From positions 1,240,001-1,304,000 of the forward strand of contig JAJKFH010001548.1 in NCBI GenBank assembly GCA_023333565.1: a stretch of DNA of 64,000 nt, given 5' to 3'. This DNA comes from Puffinus mauretanicus. Its lineage: Eukaryota > Chordata > Aves > Procellariiformes > Procellariidae. The translations under genes and the position numbers were made by a program. This document shows positions 40,501 to 52,500 of this stretch, in pieces; the stretch's first letter is position 1; every line of letters starts with the position of its first letter. The notes below the pieces were generated by a model that saw nothing but the letters and a program-made list of their open reading frames with translations, had not been told where the DNA came from and ran no database searches.

Positions 40501-43500
40501 CACTGGCCCTGACTGCCCAGATGTCCTGCTCTTGCCCAATGACGCTGATGAAACGAGGTCAAGTGCGCTCTGAGTCACCGCGGAGCGTCACTGTCCCGCG
40601 GCCTCGTGACACCTCTGCCTGCCACTGCCCGCAGCCATTTCCAGTTTCGCCGGGAGCGGCAGAGGGAATCGACCCCCAGCCGCCCCTCGCCAGCCCCCCT
40701 GAGGAAACCCCCTCCCGAGCCGACCCGCTGCCCCCAAGCCCAGCCTTTAGCCCAGCGCTTGCAGCAAAGCCCCCTCCTCCTCAGTCCTTTCTTTTTCTTA
40801 ATTCCTTTTTTCTTTAAAATGCTCTTTCTTGTCCTTTCTCGCCGTGCTTCCTCTCCCAGCACCAGCTGAGCTGCCGGCTGCCGGCCCCCCTACCCTGCAG
40901 ACACGGGTCCCTGGTGGGAAGGCAGCAGGAAGGGGGACAAGCCCCCCAGCCCCTCTGCTGCACGCCTGCACAGCCTGCAGTCGCTCGGGAGGCTTGCAGC
41001 TCGGGGACGGATCCCTCCACAGGACAGATTTACTGCCTCAGCTCCACAAGTGCCCGGTTTCCAGCTGGCAGTGTGCCGCGGGGCCGCCGGCTTGACCCCG
41101 TCCCCCAAAACACGCGGCAGTACAGCGGCTGGAGCACCCGGTGAGGGGTGCGGCGGAAGCGTTTTGTTGCCGTTCCTAGAAGGAATGGGGAGAGCGTGAC
41201 TCCTCTGCGCTGCACCAGACAAAAGGGCATTCAGAAACTGAACTTGTGCCCTTGACAGCAGCGAAACTATTCTTGTAAAATTCATGGGGGGGGAAGAGAG
41301 GGAGAATAGAAACCCCATCATGTGCCTTTGCAAATACACTGTACTTGAGCAGTGACAGCCCTGCGGCTCAGAAGCACCCTCTCCCGCTGCCACCCGCACA
41401 CACCGGCGCGGGCAGCGCTGGCAGCATGGAGCCGCTTTCCTTAAACGGTGGCGTTACTCGCTTGTGCCCCAGTGAGCTTTGAGCACAGGCATCAAAGCGG
41501 CTCCCGAAGGGCGCGGCGAGCCCGTGCCCGGCCCAGAAGGCGCAGGCTCTCTGCGGGCCCGGCGTGCACACGCTGCAGGGAGATGCTTTTCACTCCCAGA
41601 TAAAGGGCAGGAAATCCCCCGGCACACCCGGGCTCCGGCACTGGGCCCCTTGGGTTCACCAGCGTGCCGTCCCGGGAGGAGCCGCCGAGCTCCTGCTCCC
41701 AATTAAGCAACGGGAGGCCCAAGCCTCGGCTGCGGGGTCCATGGAAATCCAGATGTTCACCCCGGGACTGCGCTGCCTTCCCAGGAGTTATCCTGACCAC
41801 TCCATCGGCCTGGGCACTCTCGTCACATTGGAAAGCGGGGGGGCAAAGAAATGGCAGAGCACGAGCACACCCAGATGAAGACTCGTCCCCTCCTGCAGGA
41901 CCCCGGGCTGTGACACTGCGCACCTCCGCCTGCGTCCCCCCAAGGCAGGCGGTCCGGCGGGGGCAGAGCCGGCGCTGGATGAGGCTGAGCAGGGACCCCC
42001 CACTCTGCTGCTGCGGGGCTCGGCCCCCAGCTGCCGCCCCCCCTCCTGCTCTCACCCCACACAGGTCAGCGGACCCGAGGTTGACATTACATCCATCCCG
42101 GTGACCGCCCCAAGCTCCCGCTGCCTCCCCTGCACCAAGCGCAGCAATGGCAGTCGCAGCGGCGAGCGTTTTCCCGCCGGCTTAGCTCCCGAACCCCGCA
42201 CAACGGCCAGACCCAGCTCAGAGAGACTCTGCTAGGGACCAGCTCGCACCTCAGCGGCTGCATCTCACGTACGCAGCCTGGCCCCGCCTGGCCAGCGGGT
42301 TTTGGTAGCCCCGAGCTCCCCCTGACCGGCGGCAGCAATTCGTGACACAGAGCAGGACACCTCAGCGGCACCCATGAGATGGACGCTCGGAAGCCGCAGA
42401 AGGGGACAGCTGAGCTCGGCCATGGGACAGCACGAGGAACTCGAGCTGGCCACGTGCCTCCATGCACTGGGACACAACACGGCTGGGCCCCCTGGGGAAG
42501 TTCCCCCAAGCTGCTGCGCTTGTTAATGCCGTTAACGCTTACTCTGCCTGTAACTGGCACTGGGCGACAAGTGCCCTTTTCTGATAAGGGATCCTTCAAC
42601 TGGCTCGACAAACAGCTCCGCCGCTGCGCGCTGGGCGAGCGTGCCCACGTGGCACGGGGACCCTGTCGATTATTAACTGAGCAGCGGAAGGAAGAGCAGC
42701 GGGCTGGCAAGACGCCCGCCCAGGGGCTGGACGCCCCGGGACCCAGCGGGAGCCGCATCCCAGGGGCTCGGGGTGGTGCCCAGGGTCACCCCTGGGGGAA
42801 CACCGGGCAGAGGAGGGACGAGCACGGAGCGGGACAGCGCAAGGCCAGCATGGCTCTGCACCTCCGACAGTCCCTAGTGTAGAACCATGCAAGTAGCCAA
42901 ATTAACCAGAAAGCAAACCGAGACAATGAAAACCAGCAAGCCTTCACTTCCTGCACCTAAAAACAAATTTCTTGCTGGAAATGTAAGAAAAGACCCTGTC
43001 TCTTTAAACTTCCAGCCCTGGAAGCCTGGAAAAGTTAATATAATTTTCCGGAGGTGACTTTCAGAAAGCCTCGCACAAGAAGGGTTATTGTAGCTCAATC
43101 ATTAACCGGGAGGGAGACCCCCGGCCTTGCTGGAATGTGGCCGCACGCTGCCGCTGCCGGTCCTCTCCGGAGTGTGCGGGAGCTCGGCACAAAGGTTAAC
43201 GGATGGGTCCTCCACACCAGCCCTGGCCACCAGCCCCAGAGAGGCTCTGGCCGCTTTCCAGCACGGCCTTTCTTCCAACGCTAAACCCAACTGAACACCT
43301 CCTTCACACTTCCCCGCAGGGCTGGAAGAGCATGCGGATGAAGAAAAGTTGAGAAACAAGAAGACCCGAATTCCATGCAGACGTCCCTGCCGCCACACGT
43401 GCCTCAGCTCCCACCTCAGCTCACCCCGGGCAATGCCGACAGCACCCGCGGTTTGGGGTGTTGCTACTCCAGGCGGCTCCTCTCAGCTCAGTGCCGCTGC

Positions 43501-46500
43501 TACCGCAGGACTGGCATGGGCACAGCGTGGGACGGGCGTCCTGGCAAGAGCAATGGCATCCCAGCCTTTGCAGCCCGCCTGCTGCCCTGGAAAACCTTTT
43601 ACACCCACAAAACCAGCACAGCTTTCAGCCCTGGGCTCTGGCAATACGTTTTACCAAATCTGGTGGGCAGGGGGATGGAACAACATCTCTGTTATCAGGC
43701 TGGCGGAGATGGAAGGAGATACCCGTGTCATCTGATGCACCGCTGGGCCGGCGAGATAAGCCCTGGAGCAGGGCAGAGGTCCCGCTGTCCCCCAGGACCC
43801 TCCCCAGCTCCCCACGCAGCCGGGCCACAGCGACCGCGCCGGGAGGCATTTCCTGCCGCCGCAGCCTCGCTGCCAGCATGCTGCCTGTATTCGGAGGATT
43901 AAACTCCCACATACATCTGAATGCAAAAGCCCTTCCAAAACCATGCAAAGTGCAAATTCAAGTCTGCAAACCCCTGCAATGGGCAAACTGTCTCGGGCTC
44001 TTCAAGGAACGAACAGTGTAAGGAAGGAGACTCGGATCTCCTCTCTGCCTGGGGATGATTTACCCTGTTCCCCAGGAGAGCCAAGCTGGGGCAGCACCTG
44101 GCTTTCGGCAGCTCCCCTCCTGCCAGGCTCCGCTGAGGCACAGAGGGGCCAGGCAACCTGCCCGCAGCACCACCCGCAGCGCCTGCAGGGCTCGGTGCCG
44201 GCCGGCTCATCAGCTTGTTCCTTTGCTGCAAAGTCACGCAGCAAGCTCTGCTACGCCCTCAGGGAAAGGGCAACCTTTCTTTCCCCTACTCTATTTCAAT
44301 TGACTTTGAGAACCTTCAAATCTTTTTGAAATTAGTACCAAGGGGAAGTACTGAAGTGCCCTAAGGCATAACCATATTTTGTTCTGTTACAAAACTAAAT
44401 TGCTGGCAGCCTGTCCCATGCGTACGCTCAGGTTTGGACATTTGAGGCCATGCAGACAAGGAATGCTTAACAGAAGCACGCCTGGATTTATTCAGTCGGT
44501 CTTTTATTAGAAAAGTATTTCTCAGAGGAAGCACAAGTACATGAAGTGAACGCAAGCACCTCCTCAGAAGCCATGTTTGATACCTGCCCTGCACTGGGAC
44601 TTGATGTTTTGTCACACAAGGAAATTACTGACGAGCTTTTGGCATAGGGGTCAGAGCTGATTTTTTCCCTTCAGGAAGGGAGAGAGGCTGACAGGGTTTG
44701 AGCTGAGCCGTGCCCCTGCCTGGCTCACAGCGAGGAGCAGACCCTGAAGGCACACGCGGGCAGAAAGCAGCGAGGGGCCGCTGCGCCTGCTCCAGCAGCG
44801 CCGCTACCTCTCTGAACTGTGTTTCAGTTAAAATGTAAACAAAAAAAAGCACATTCATTGATAAGAATTGAAGTGTGTACATGCAAAAGAACGCAGACTT
44901 CTGCCAATAACATCACGATACATGCTCTGACAGCCTGGGACTGTTTGAGGGTCTTTAAAAGAAGAGGCTCCTCTGCCGTCCACACTAAGGAGCCGTTCTA
45001 AAACGCAAACCACAAAACCACAAAGAGCTGGTGTTTAAGTTAGCCACGATCAAGCAACCCCTGAACAAACAGCCTCTCACCTTGGCAGCATGCTCTGGCA
45101 GACTATTGCTAGTTCACAACGTGACAAACTACGCATGCATGGCAAACCCATCCGTTTCTACCAAAGACAAAGGTCTCCAAAAGAGACGATGGATGGAAAC
45201 ACATGCTCACGGCGCCGAAAGCCAGAACACGGAGTCCAGCCTCCCCCACTATCGCGCAGGGGCCTGATCCGAAGCCTCGTGACGTCAGCAGTTTTTCCAT
45301 GAACTCACTGGCTCTCTGGATCAGATGGCAAATCTGTGCTTTTCCAGTCACCGATTTAATCGTCAGTAATCCCAGCTAGAGGAGGGGTGAAGAGGAGCCC
45401 TGAGAGAATCTGAGCAGTCCAAAACCCAGAGCCAGCCCATTCGCATCCCTCCGTGAGCTTAGCGACGGGTCTGCTGGCAGCAAACAAGTCGGCCGCAGAA
45501 GGAGCCAGGCAGCCTCACACACTGAACCCGCCGACTCCAATGGAAGCAGCCTGCGGCCTCTCACCCCACGCGCTGCTGTGACTCAGCCCGGGAATGACGG
45601 GGATCCAGTAACAGCTCGACTATGTCAGGAAACATGTACCAGCTCCGAGCTGCTCCTCCTCTCCAGCTACAGCCACAGCCACACGTACCGGCACCACGTC
45701 TATCTGCACACACGCACACCTGGTGCCGAACAACAGATAACCCACCTGACAGCGTTTTGCTGCTGCTGGAAGCCTGAGCAGCATCCTCCAGAGCTGCGTG
45801 TGGCTGACTGCCGGGCGCTATCTTCCCAAATCCGCCCCCTCTTCTCGCCTCACCCCCCCGCCCACACACCCCCCCCCACCGACACAACCGCCCAGAGGAA
45901 CCGCAGGTTTCTGATTTACCTTCAGGCTGTGCTGTGCCTCCGTCAAACCCGCGCTTCCTAGGGGGGAACTGCCAAGTCCCGGCGAGCAGAGGAAGAGGAG
46001 GAGGAGGATGGGGGAGTGGAGGACCCCTCGGGCCCGGCGCCGCCGCGGGCAGCGGGCGGGCTCGGGCTGGTGCCAGCCGCGGCTCCGGCTGTTGTCGGTG
46101 TGAGCGCGGCCGCGGCAGGTGCGCGGCTGCGGCGGGGGGCCCCGCCGGCTCCGCCCGCCCGCCGCCCCCGGGACCCGCCCGCCGCCCGCCCCGCCGCGCC
46201 CGCCCCGGCGGAGCTGCGCCCCGCTCCCGCCCGGCAGCCCCCGTCCGTGCCGGCACCCCGCCCCGGCGCCGCTGCCCCACCGTCCCCGGCTCCGCAGAGC
46301 CGACAGACGCACCAGCACCCCGCGAGGGACAACCCGGCCCCGCAGCACCCACCAGCGCTCCGGAGCCGAGAGGAACCCGAACGCTGGTCCCCAGCTCCGG
46401 GCTGCGAGGCTGAAGGTCCCGAGGCTAAGTCACGCGTGCGCGGGCAGGCCAAACCGCGGAGCCACATCGGCTGCAGCCTGGGGAAGGGGCTGCCACGACA

Positions 46501-49500
46501 CGCTGAGACCCAGCACGATCCCAGACCCCGCCGCGTCCCGCGCTGCCCCCAGCCCCCCCTCCGTTCAGCCATCTCCCTCCCTCCGCTTCCCGACCGGCAG
46601 CAGCAACTGCAGGGCCCGTCCTGGCCCCGGCTTCGCTACGAGCGCACCGGGCCGCGGGCCGGCGGCCCCGGGACAGGACACCGAACAGCTGCAACCTCCC
46701 CGCCGGGCTGAGCACCCGTGAGGGTCCCTCGGGCTGTTCCCTCCCAAAGATGAGCCCCAGGACAGTTTCTGGACGGACGCCCGGCTGTCCCTGGCTCTCC
46801 CTGCCCATCAGACCAAGCAGGTGGCAAAAGCAGGGGTGCGAGCCGCAGCAAGGCGCCGAGAGGAGCAGGGAGGCTGCTCCTGCAGGACTAGTTTCCCGAA
46901 AATCCCCCTCACGCTGCAGAGGTAGTTAGTCCTCCGACAGCACAGGGCGAGGAAGATCCTTTCCACAGCGCACACACGTCTCACGACCTGGCTTCTGGAT
47001 CCCAGACCCGTGTCATGTGCGATGGGACCAGCCACAGACTATTTGCAAGAGGGTGAAGAAGAAAATGGGGGATAGGGTCTGGAATAAAGGGGCTAAGAGG
47101 AAAGAACAGTGTTTGAGGTGGACTTGAAGGAGGAATTTGTTTGTGGGAAAGGGGAGGCAAAAGGGCTGGAAGTCAGGAAGCACCAGCCTGAGCGTGGAAG
47201 GAGAAGGAGAAGCAGACAGGAGGCAGAGTGTGAGACAGAGACGACAGGACACTGGGCAAGAGGCTTGACGGTGAACACAGAGCACAGATGCAATGCAAGG
47301 AGAGACAGGCAGTGATATGATTTGGCGTGAGGATGGCCAGAGAAGCAGGAGAGACCAGGTAAAATGTATGGATGCCACAAACCCGCTTTTCTCTTGAAAT
47401 TACTGGTGGGGGTTGGAGGGTTGCCCAAGCACCCTAACATGTGAGGATCGGGGAAAAAAAACAGGTTTTTTCCATTGTTTTCATAGTCTGAGAGGCTTTT
47501 GATGCACACCTCCTTCCTTCCTTCCCCAGCCCCAACCTCCCGACTGCCTCTGCCTCTGCTTCCCCGCTGCAGCCCCCCAATGAGCCGCCTGGAGGGAAGG
47601 GGCTCTCAGCAACAGGACTCTCAATGAGGCTGTTGTTGACTTGAAAGTCTTCATAACAGCTTTGTGCGAGGGAGCCTCTCGCCAGCCAGGGACCGGGGGG
47701 GCCGAGGGCTCCTGCAGCTGGAGGGCAAGCAGCCGGTGCCACCCCCGCGGTCAGCCATGGCGAAGGGAGCGGCTGTCGATCTGCACTGGTGGAGATCAGT
47801 GGAAGGTCACTAGAACAAGGAGTGATGGAGGCTGCGAGCACCCCGCTACAGAGCCGCAGGCAGACGAGGGTCAGAAGGGAGGTCGGGGTATCGGGAACCC
47901 AGCCGAGCCTTGACCCCCAGAAGTACCAGCATCCACAAAGCGCTGCTCCCCAGCTCCTGGGGAGCGTGAGAGAAAGGGATGGCGGGGAAGCAAAACCTCT
48001 GGAAACAGATGGCGGCTGCAAAGCCTCGGGGTGCTGACCGCCGAGCCAGCACCCCAGGACGGCTGGGATGGATATTTCACCCTGGCCACAGAAGTGGGAA
48101 AGGGGCAGCGGCAGAAAGACGCGGCACTGCTCCCAGCACGGGGAGCACGGCTGGGTAAGGGCAGAGCTCACCACACTTTATGCTACCTCGGGCTCGGCTG
48201 GGGCTCGCCTCTCGCCCAGCGCCACAGCGGGTCAGAGCCGGGCACCAGTGCCTGGGTGGCCCCAGTGGCACGGTGACAGCCAGCGGAAAAAGCGCTCGGC
48301 TCAGAGGAGGATTTCAAGCATTTTCCACTCATTTCCTCATGCAAAGCAGGAACAGGGAGGGTGTGGGGGCAGAGAGGCAGGAAATCTCCCAGAGGCGCCG
48401 AGCTATAAACAGGCGGCAAAGAGGGCAGGACCAAAGCGGCCAGTCCCACGCGGACCCACGGGCACACGCTTGTCCCACTCGCACCGGGAAAGCTGAGGCC
48501 GCGCTGCCAGGGCGGATGCTGGGAGGAGCAGAAATCGCGCATACCGCACGCTCCCCCCACGCCGCCCCATGAATGGGCCGCATTCACGCCCGGCGATATT
48601 AATAGTTCCCAGCGTATTGCCGAGGAATGGCGGAGCGCCCGCGGGCTCGCCTTCGGGCTGCCTGACGCCTGCACAAGGCGCCCAGTGTGCGCAAGTGCAC
48701 ACGCGGGTGCTCACACCGGGCACCCAGCAAAGGGGTTAACGCTGCCTGCAGCCGGCACGCCTGCGGAGGAGCTGCCAAGCAGAGGGACGAGGGATGGAAC
48801 AGCCTGGAGCACGCTGCCTCCCGAGCAGGGCAGGGAGGAACCGGGGCTGCCAGCCAGAGCACGGCCAGGGGGCTGGAGGTGCCCTGCCCAGCCCCCCAAT
48901 AACCACCGCCAGCAAGGGGAAAGGGGCTGTTTAGGGTGGCCCAAAGGGCATCGCTGAGAAGGGATAGGAAAAAATCCAACAAAGGCCCTTTTGGGCTGGC
49001 TGGATATGAGGAAAAAATGTCAGGAAGGGTGAACTGGCTGGGGAGCTGCCTCCTCCTCCTCCTCCCCGCTGCTCAGGGCACCCAGACCTAAACCTGGGAA
49101 AGCTCCAGTAACAGGCTCAAAGGAATAACCTCGGCCAGGCCCTTACAGGGGACCGTAAACGGGACCTGAGAAGAGCCGCGTGCACCCAGCGCACCCCGGG
49201 CTCGGCAGGCGGACAGGGCCGAGCGAGCAGTGCCACCTCAGCCGCACGCACCCAGGGAAAGCCGGGTTGAATCCTGACCCTACCTGTAAAGAGCAGCATG
49301 CACATACAGCCCAGCCCAAGCCACAGACCGGAGGTCGAGGCATTTTTGGGTGAGCTCGTGCTGCCTGCACTGCTGCCCATGCTGCCTCCTCGCCTGCCAG
49401 CGCTCAAAACCATTCCCTGCTCTGGGCAAGGCCAGCAATTTTTCCAGCTACGGGAAAATTGGCCAGGCCACACCGTAGCTCCAGATGAAGGCTCATTTTG

Positions 49501-52500
49501 CAGGACAGATTACACTGAGAGGCGCACAGTGAACACCTCTGCCGGGGCTGGGAAGCTCAGACAATACTGATGCTGAAAAAGACCGATTATTTGGCATTGG
49601 GCTGGATCCACAGATCCCCGCATCAAACACTGGCACCCGAGGACAGAGCACCTCCAGATGTGAAGGGCACACGGACGTGGCTGATCCCGCCCAGCCGGGG
49701 GGGCAAGGGGGTGCTTCCCCCCCGGGGGCTTCCCCAGGCTCCAGCAGGAAACCCAGGAACAGCTGATGGGAGCTTGCAAAGGCAAAGGCTCTCAGAGACC
49801 CCCCTGCTCTGCTACAGCGGCGGGTCAGGTCACGTCAGACCTGCAAACCCTGCGAGGGGCTAGCCCCGCGGCGGGGGGGGCAACGGGCGGCTCCGTTACT
49901 GGTAAGCAGCAATTTCCACTACAGCATTCAAAGCCTCCGCGCCGCCCCGGCCACCGCGTCCTCCACGCGTGACCCCCCCACGGCAGCAGGGCGGGAAAGG
50001 GCGCCCTCTGCTGGCCAAGGCACGCCACACCCCACGCCAAACGAAAACACCCCGGAAAAGTCAAAACAAGCAAACAGCTTAAAGAAGGAAAAAAAATAAT
50101 ACGAATCCATGGGAAAAGCATCTTTGCTCCAGCTGACCACCCACCGTGAAAGGAAAACCCACGCACCCACAGTGAACACATCCTGAGCAGCCCCGAGATG
50201 GTCATTATCTGCTCCTCTTTTTCCAAAACCAAAATAAACAGGAAAAAAAAAGTTAACTTTTTCTTTCAGGTGTACAAATAAAAACCGGCCACAGAAACGA
50301 ACAAAGCAGAAGTGGGTGTCCTGGGGTAAATTTCTTCACAAGCGTATGCTCGGGGGACTCTTGCTCTGCTAATGCAACTATTATTCACGTTTCATAATTT
50401 TCCACTGCTGCAGACGGAGAATAGGAGAAGCCCACGACGTTTTCACGTGAACCAGCTTCATCCAGGTCCAAGCCCGTGTCAGAGCCGGGTCCAGCCTGCA
50501 CTTGCCGCCCTCTCCCTCCTTGGGGTGCCCGATTTATTTCTCTGTCCGGCCACCCAATGCAGAACGCTTGTTCGCTTTTCTCAATCCCCAGCTACAAAAG
50601 CAGCCACCCACACCGCTGCCACCGCAGCCCTTCAGCCCCCCGGGTCCCCAGTAAAACCCCCCCAAGGAGCCCCAGGCCCAGCAGAGCATCCCCGACACAC
50701 CTGCAAGCGGCAAACCCGCCCGCGGGTCCCACTGGGGTCTCGCCACGGCAGCGCAGGTCCGTTTCTGCCCTTGCAGAGCACGCGGATCCGTGTAGGGTAC
50801 CAGGGCATTATTCATAAAAAAGGATGGCCATAAACCCGATTTGGCATCGGGCATTCCGTTCAAGGCCCTAATAACGGCAAGCGGGAGAGGAGCTGCCCGC
50901 TCCTCCCTCCTGCCCACTTCAGGACCCCTCTGCAGCGCAGATAACCCCAAAAGCGCCTTTGCCCCCTCCACCTTGACCCCAGCTCACCCCCACTGCATCC
51001 CTCCTGCGAGGAGGTCAGACTCAACCGCGGGAGGCTGAGGAGGAGGAAGGGGAGGAAGGCAAGCTGCTCGCAGGACGGCTTCTGGGGCCGCAGGGATGCT
51101 CCAGCGCCGGCCTCGGCACAGGTCAGCACCAGCCTGAAGTGTGCAAGCCGGCTCCGGCTGAGAGAAGGAGGATGGCTTCAATATCCTTGTTTACGAGAGG
51201 AAAATCAGGGGCAAGAAGTGAACTGGCACACACGAAATGGCAGACGGAGCCAGTGTCGCCAGCTGCACGAGTACAGCAGGCAGGATTTCGCCAATACTGA
51301 ATTCCCCAGCTTCCACGGGAGGAGGGCAAGAGGGAAGAAAAGAGAAACTCAGAGACATACACACAACAGCATCATTCATGGGAGCTGATTTTGTGCAACA
51401 AGGGTCCTGTGTCTGGCCCAGAGCTCTAGGCAATTAAAACAGCAGCCACAGATCTCAGAGAAACAGCAGGAATTTATCTGAGGAATCTGGATTATGTGGC
51501 CACTGCTGAACCAGAGCAAAAAGCCTCCAGCTCCTGGAAGGTAAACACGTTGGCGAGCAATGAGAAGCAGCAACCAGCTCAATTACCCCAACTGTTTCTG
51601 CTTCACCCACCCATGCCAGAGCCTCCTCCTGTCGCATCGAGGGGGCACTACTGCTGCTGGTCCTCCCTCCATGCAAACAGTACCACCAAGGGGATGGTGA
51701 AGAGCCAGGTCCCCCACTCCACACCTGGACTTTGCCACAGCGGGCAGACAGAAGAGCAGCCTGGCAGAGGAGATGGCACTGTGTTTGCAATCAGGGGGTC
51801 ACAAGCGATGCTAACTACTGCCGGTCTGCTACAGGGGGACTGTCCAGAGACAGCGCTGGTGGTTTGCAAGTCTAAGAAAGTGGTTTTCCACTCTGGTCCA
51901 GCCTCAGGAAGCACGTACAGGGTTTACCAAGACAAGTGAAAAGAGACAAGATGCTGATTAATCTCTTGGAAATCTTACTGGCACGGCTGGCTCCTGGGAG
52001 CAACTACGGACCCTCTGGGAGACCCTCGGAGAGGATTAGCGGCTGTGCTCCCAGCTCTTGTGCAGATCATTCCAAAACAACCTCCTGCCCCCTCTGTCCC
52101 CTGCCCCATTGGGCCGACAGCCCCTGGCTACAACTCATCCCAGCGTGCCGGCACCGAGGTGGGCAATGTCACTGGCATGGGGCGCGGCAGCGGGAGTTCT
52201 TTGGAAAACTCTGCTTTCCCCTCGCCTACGACAAACTAAGCTGACCTCCGCATCCCTGAGGAATAACCCGCGTCCACCCGGCGCGTTTTGGGCCATTCCC
52301 AAAGGGATCATTTAACAGCAGGAGGAACGAGCCTCCAACACGAGTCTTGGGGCAGGTACAAGATGTAATTATTCACTGAGCGTTGCAGCTGACTGAGACA
52401 CCGAGCCACAGCAGTTCCTCTTTCACACAACCCAGAATAAATCACTTTCAAGATTGTTATCCACACACCGTTATCCCAGTCATCTTTAAAAGCCACATCA

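Larger units (their letters stand above)
26031..45954. other. Long intronic region without recognised genes
   Basis: About 20 kb of the STARD8 5' intron. It contains simple repeats, two MIR-like remnants, a consensus minus-strand donor (CAG|GTGAGT) at 31,109, a plus-strand acceptor/donor pair at 35,931-36,018, and a perfect CRE at 45,280-45,287. Open reading frames here are short, GC-driven and without homology I recognise. Confidence 0.55.

Noticed and set aside
45561..46352. 264-codon minus-strand ORF in the 46 kb island taken as a coding first exon
   Set aside because: Its apparent first codon is GTG and the frame has no ATG, so only a non-coding exon is proposed.
46016..46711. 231-codon plus-strand ORF in the 46 kb island
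   Set aside because: Proline/alanine/arginine-rich translation expected from CpG-island DNA on any strand; no homology or splice context.
49282..49310. MCMLLFT followed by CAG|GTAGGG in phase 1 on the minus strand
   Set aside because: The donor is poor, there is no CpG island, and phase agreement alone is a one-in-three event.
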